Source: Brevundimonas sp. SGAir0440 (GTDB lineage: Bacteria; Pseudomonadota; Alphaproteobacteria; Caulobacterales; Caulobacteraceae). Taken from it: a DNA stretch of 64,000 nt. The notes under the pieces were generated by a model. That model did not search any database. It was not told the origin of the DNA and saw only the letters and a program-made list of their open reading frames with translations. A program made the position numbers and the translations under genes. This document shows, piece by piece, positions 63,942-64,000 of this stretch. How positions within the stretch are numbered: position 1 is the first letter of the stretch; each line of letters starts with the position of its first letter. The stretch lies in the NCBI RefSeq assembly GCF_005484585.1, contig NZ_CP039435.1, positions 558,001-622,000 of the forward strand. Reading direction: 5' to 3'.

Positions 63942-64000
63942 ATGTCCTTTTCCCTGTCCAAACCGCCCCACGTGGGCATCGTCGGCGCCACCGGCCTCGT
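63942..64000 (+). CDS. Second Asd-like (semialdehyde dehydrogenase family) gene, 5' end
   Basis: The first 19 codons before the window edge: MSFSLSKPPHVGIVGATGL. GIVGATG is the nucleotide-binding start of aspartate-semialdehyde dehydrogenases and related N-acetyl-glutamyl-phosphate reductases. AGGAG lies 8 bases before the ATG. Which family member it is needs the downstream sequence; compared with the copy at 1-521 the N-terminus is longer. Confidence 0.55.
   Translation, partial: MSFSLSKPPHVGIVGATGL

Overview
The window is a GC-rich (about two-thirds G+C), densely packed chromosomal segment. It reads as an alphaproteobacterium of the order Caulobacterales, most likely Brevundimonas or a close relative. 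The support is the gene families (recA with an alphaproteobacterial LexA box, fabA-fabB, an AFG1/ZapE ATPase, an HWE-family kinase), a full CtrA-type TTAA-N7-TTAA site, EcfG-type (sigma-T) promoter motifs, frequent GTG/TTG starts, and many secreted or lipoprotein products. This assignment is an inference from content, not a database match. No rRNA, CRISPR array, transposase, integrase or prophage is visible; the region looks like core genome with some lineage-specific small genes.

Layout. 1-4776: asd (5' part, minus), zapE, a YbjN-like secreted protein, mdh (minus), and a SIMPL protein coupled to a HIT protein. 4798-4906: a large imperfect inverted-repeat element. 4949-12422: aldo/keto reductase, epoxide-hydrolase-like enzyme, flavin monooxygenase-like protein, a coupled envelope cluster (lipoprotein, acid phosphatase-like protein, beta-helix protein), and an M28 peptidase with a membrane domain. 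12502-16167: MHYT-HWE sensor kinase, LexA box, recA, terminator and an unknown exported protein. 16238-19653: fadB-fadA beta-oxidation operon with an ACGT-repeat operator. 19858-23133: small lipoproteins, PQQ-type sugar dehydrogenase, a CAT-anticodon tRNA and tlpA. 23132-26074: argH-lptM-lysA. 26124-27848: two probable metal-handling membrane proteins with palindromic sites. 27853-36700: murI, M3 peptidase, corA, ppc, polysaccharide deacetylase and rppH.

36750-45123: hsp20 with a heat-shock-like promoter and a possible RNA thermometer, two tandem exported methyltransferases plus a lysophospholipase, hisN, regulators, glsB-type protein, and a short MprF-like protein. 45120-48777: rdgB-hemW (minus), a perfect palindrome, a 38-residue membrane protein, a DUF2975/YozG-type pair and an Smr protein. 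48841-53789: TetR regulator, CPA2 antiporter, M13 peptidase. 53922-55644: hisS and a hairpin-rich downstream region. 55764-58809: two perfect EcfG-type promoters, one driving a leaderless 68-residue gene coupled to a ClpP-like protein, the other an 88-residue gene; hslV, a BLUF-like protein lacking the photoactive Tyr, and moeB lie between. 58876-64000: DUF6880-like protein, 2-hydroxyacid dehydrogenase, SH3 protein, fabA-fabB, and the start of a second Asd-like gene.

Most genes are housekeeping: amino-acid synthesis (asd, argH, lysA, hisN, hisS), cell wall (murI), fatty-acid synthesis and degradation, central carbon (mdh, ppc), and repair and quality control. The most original parts are the general-stress promoter pair with the ClpP-like module (55764-58809), the hairpin series after hisS, the hsp20 leader, the covarying inverted-repeat element, and the degenerate BLUF protein.
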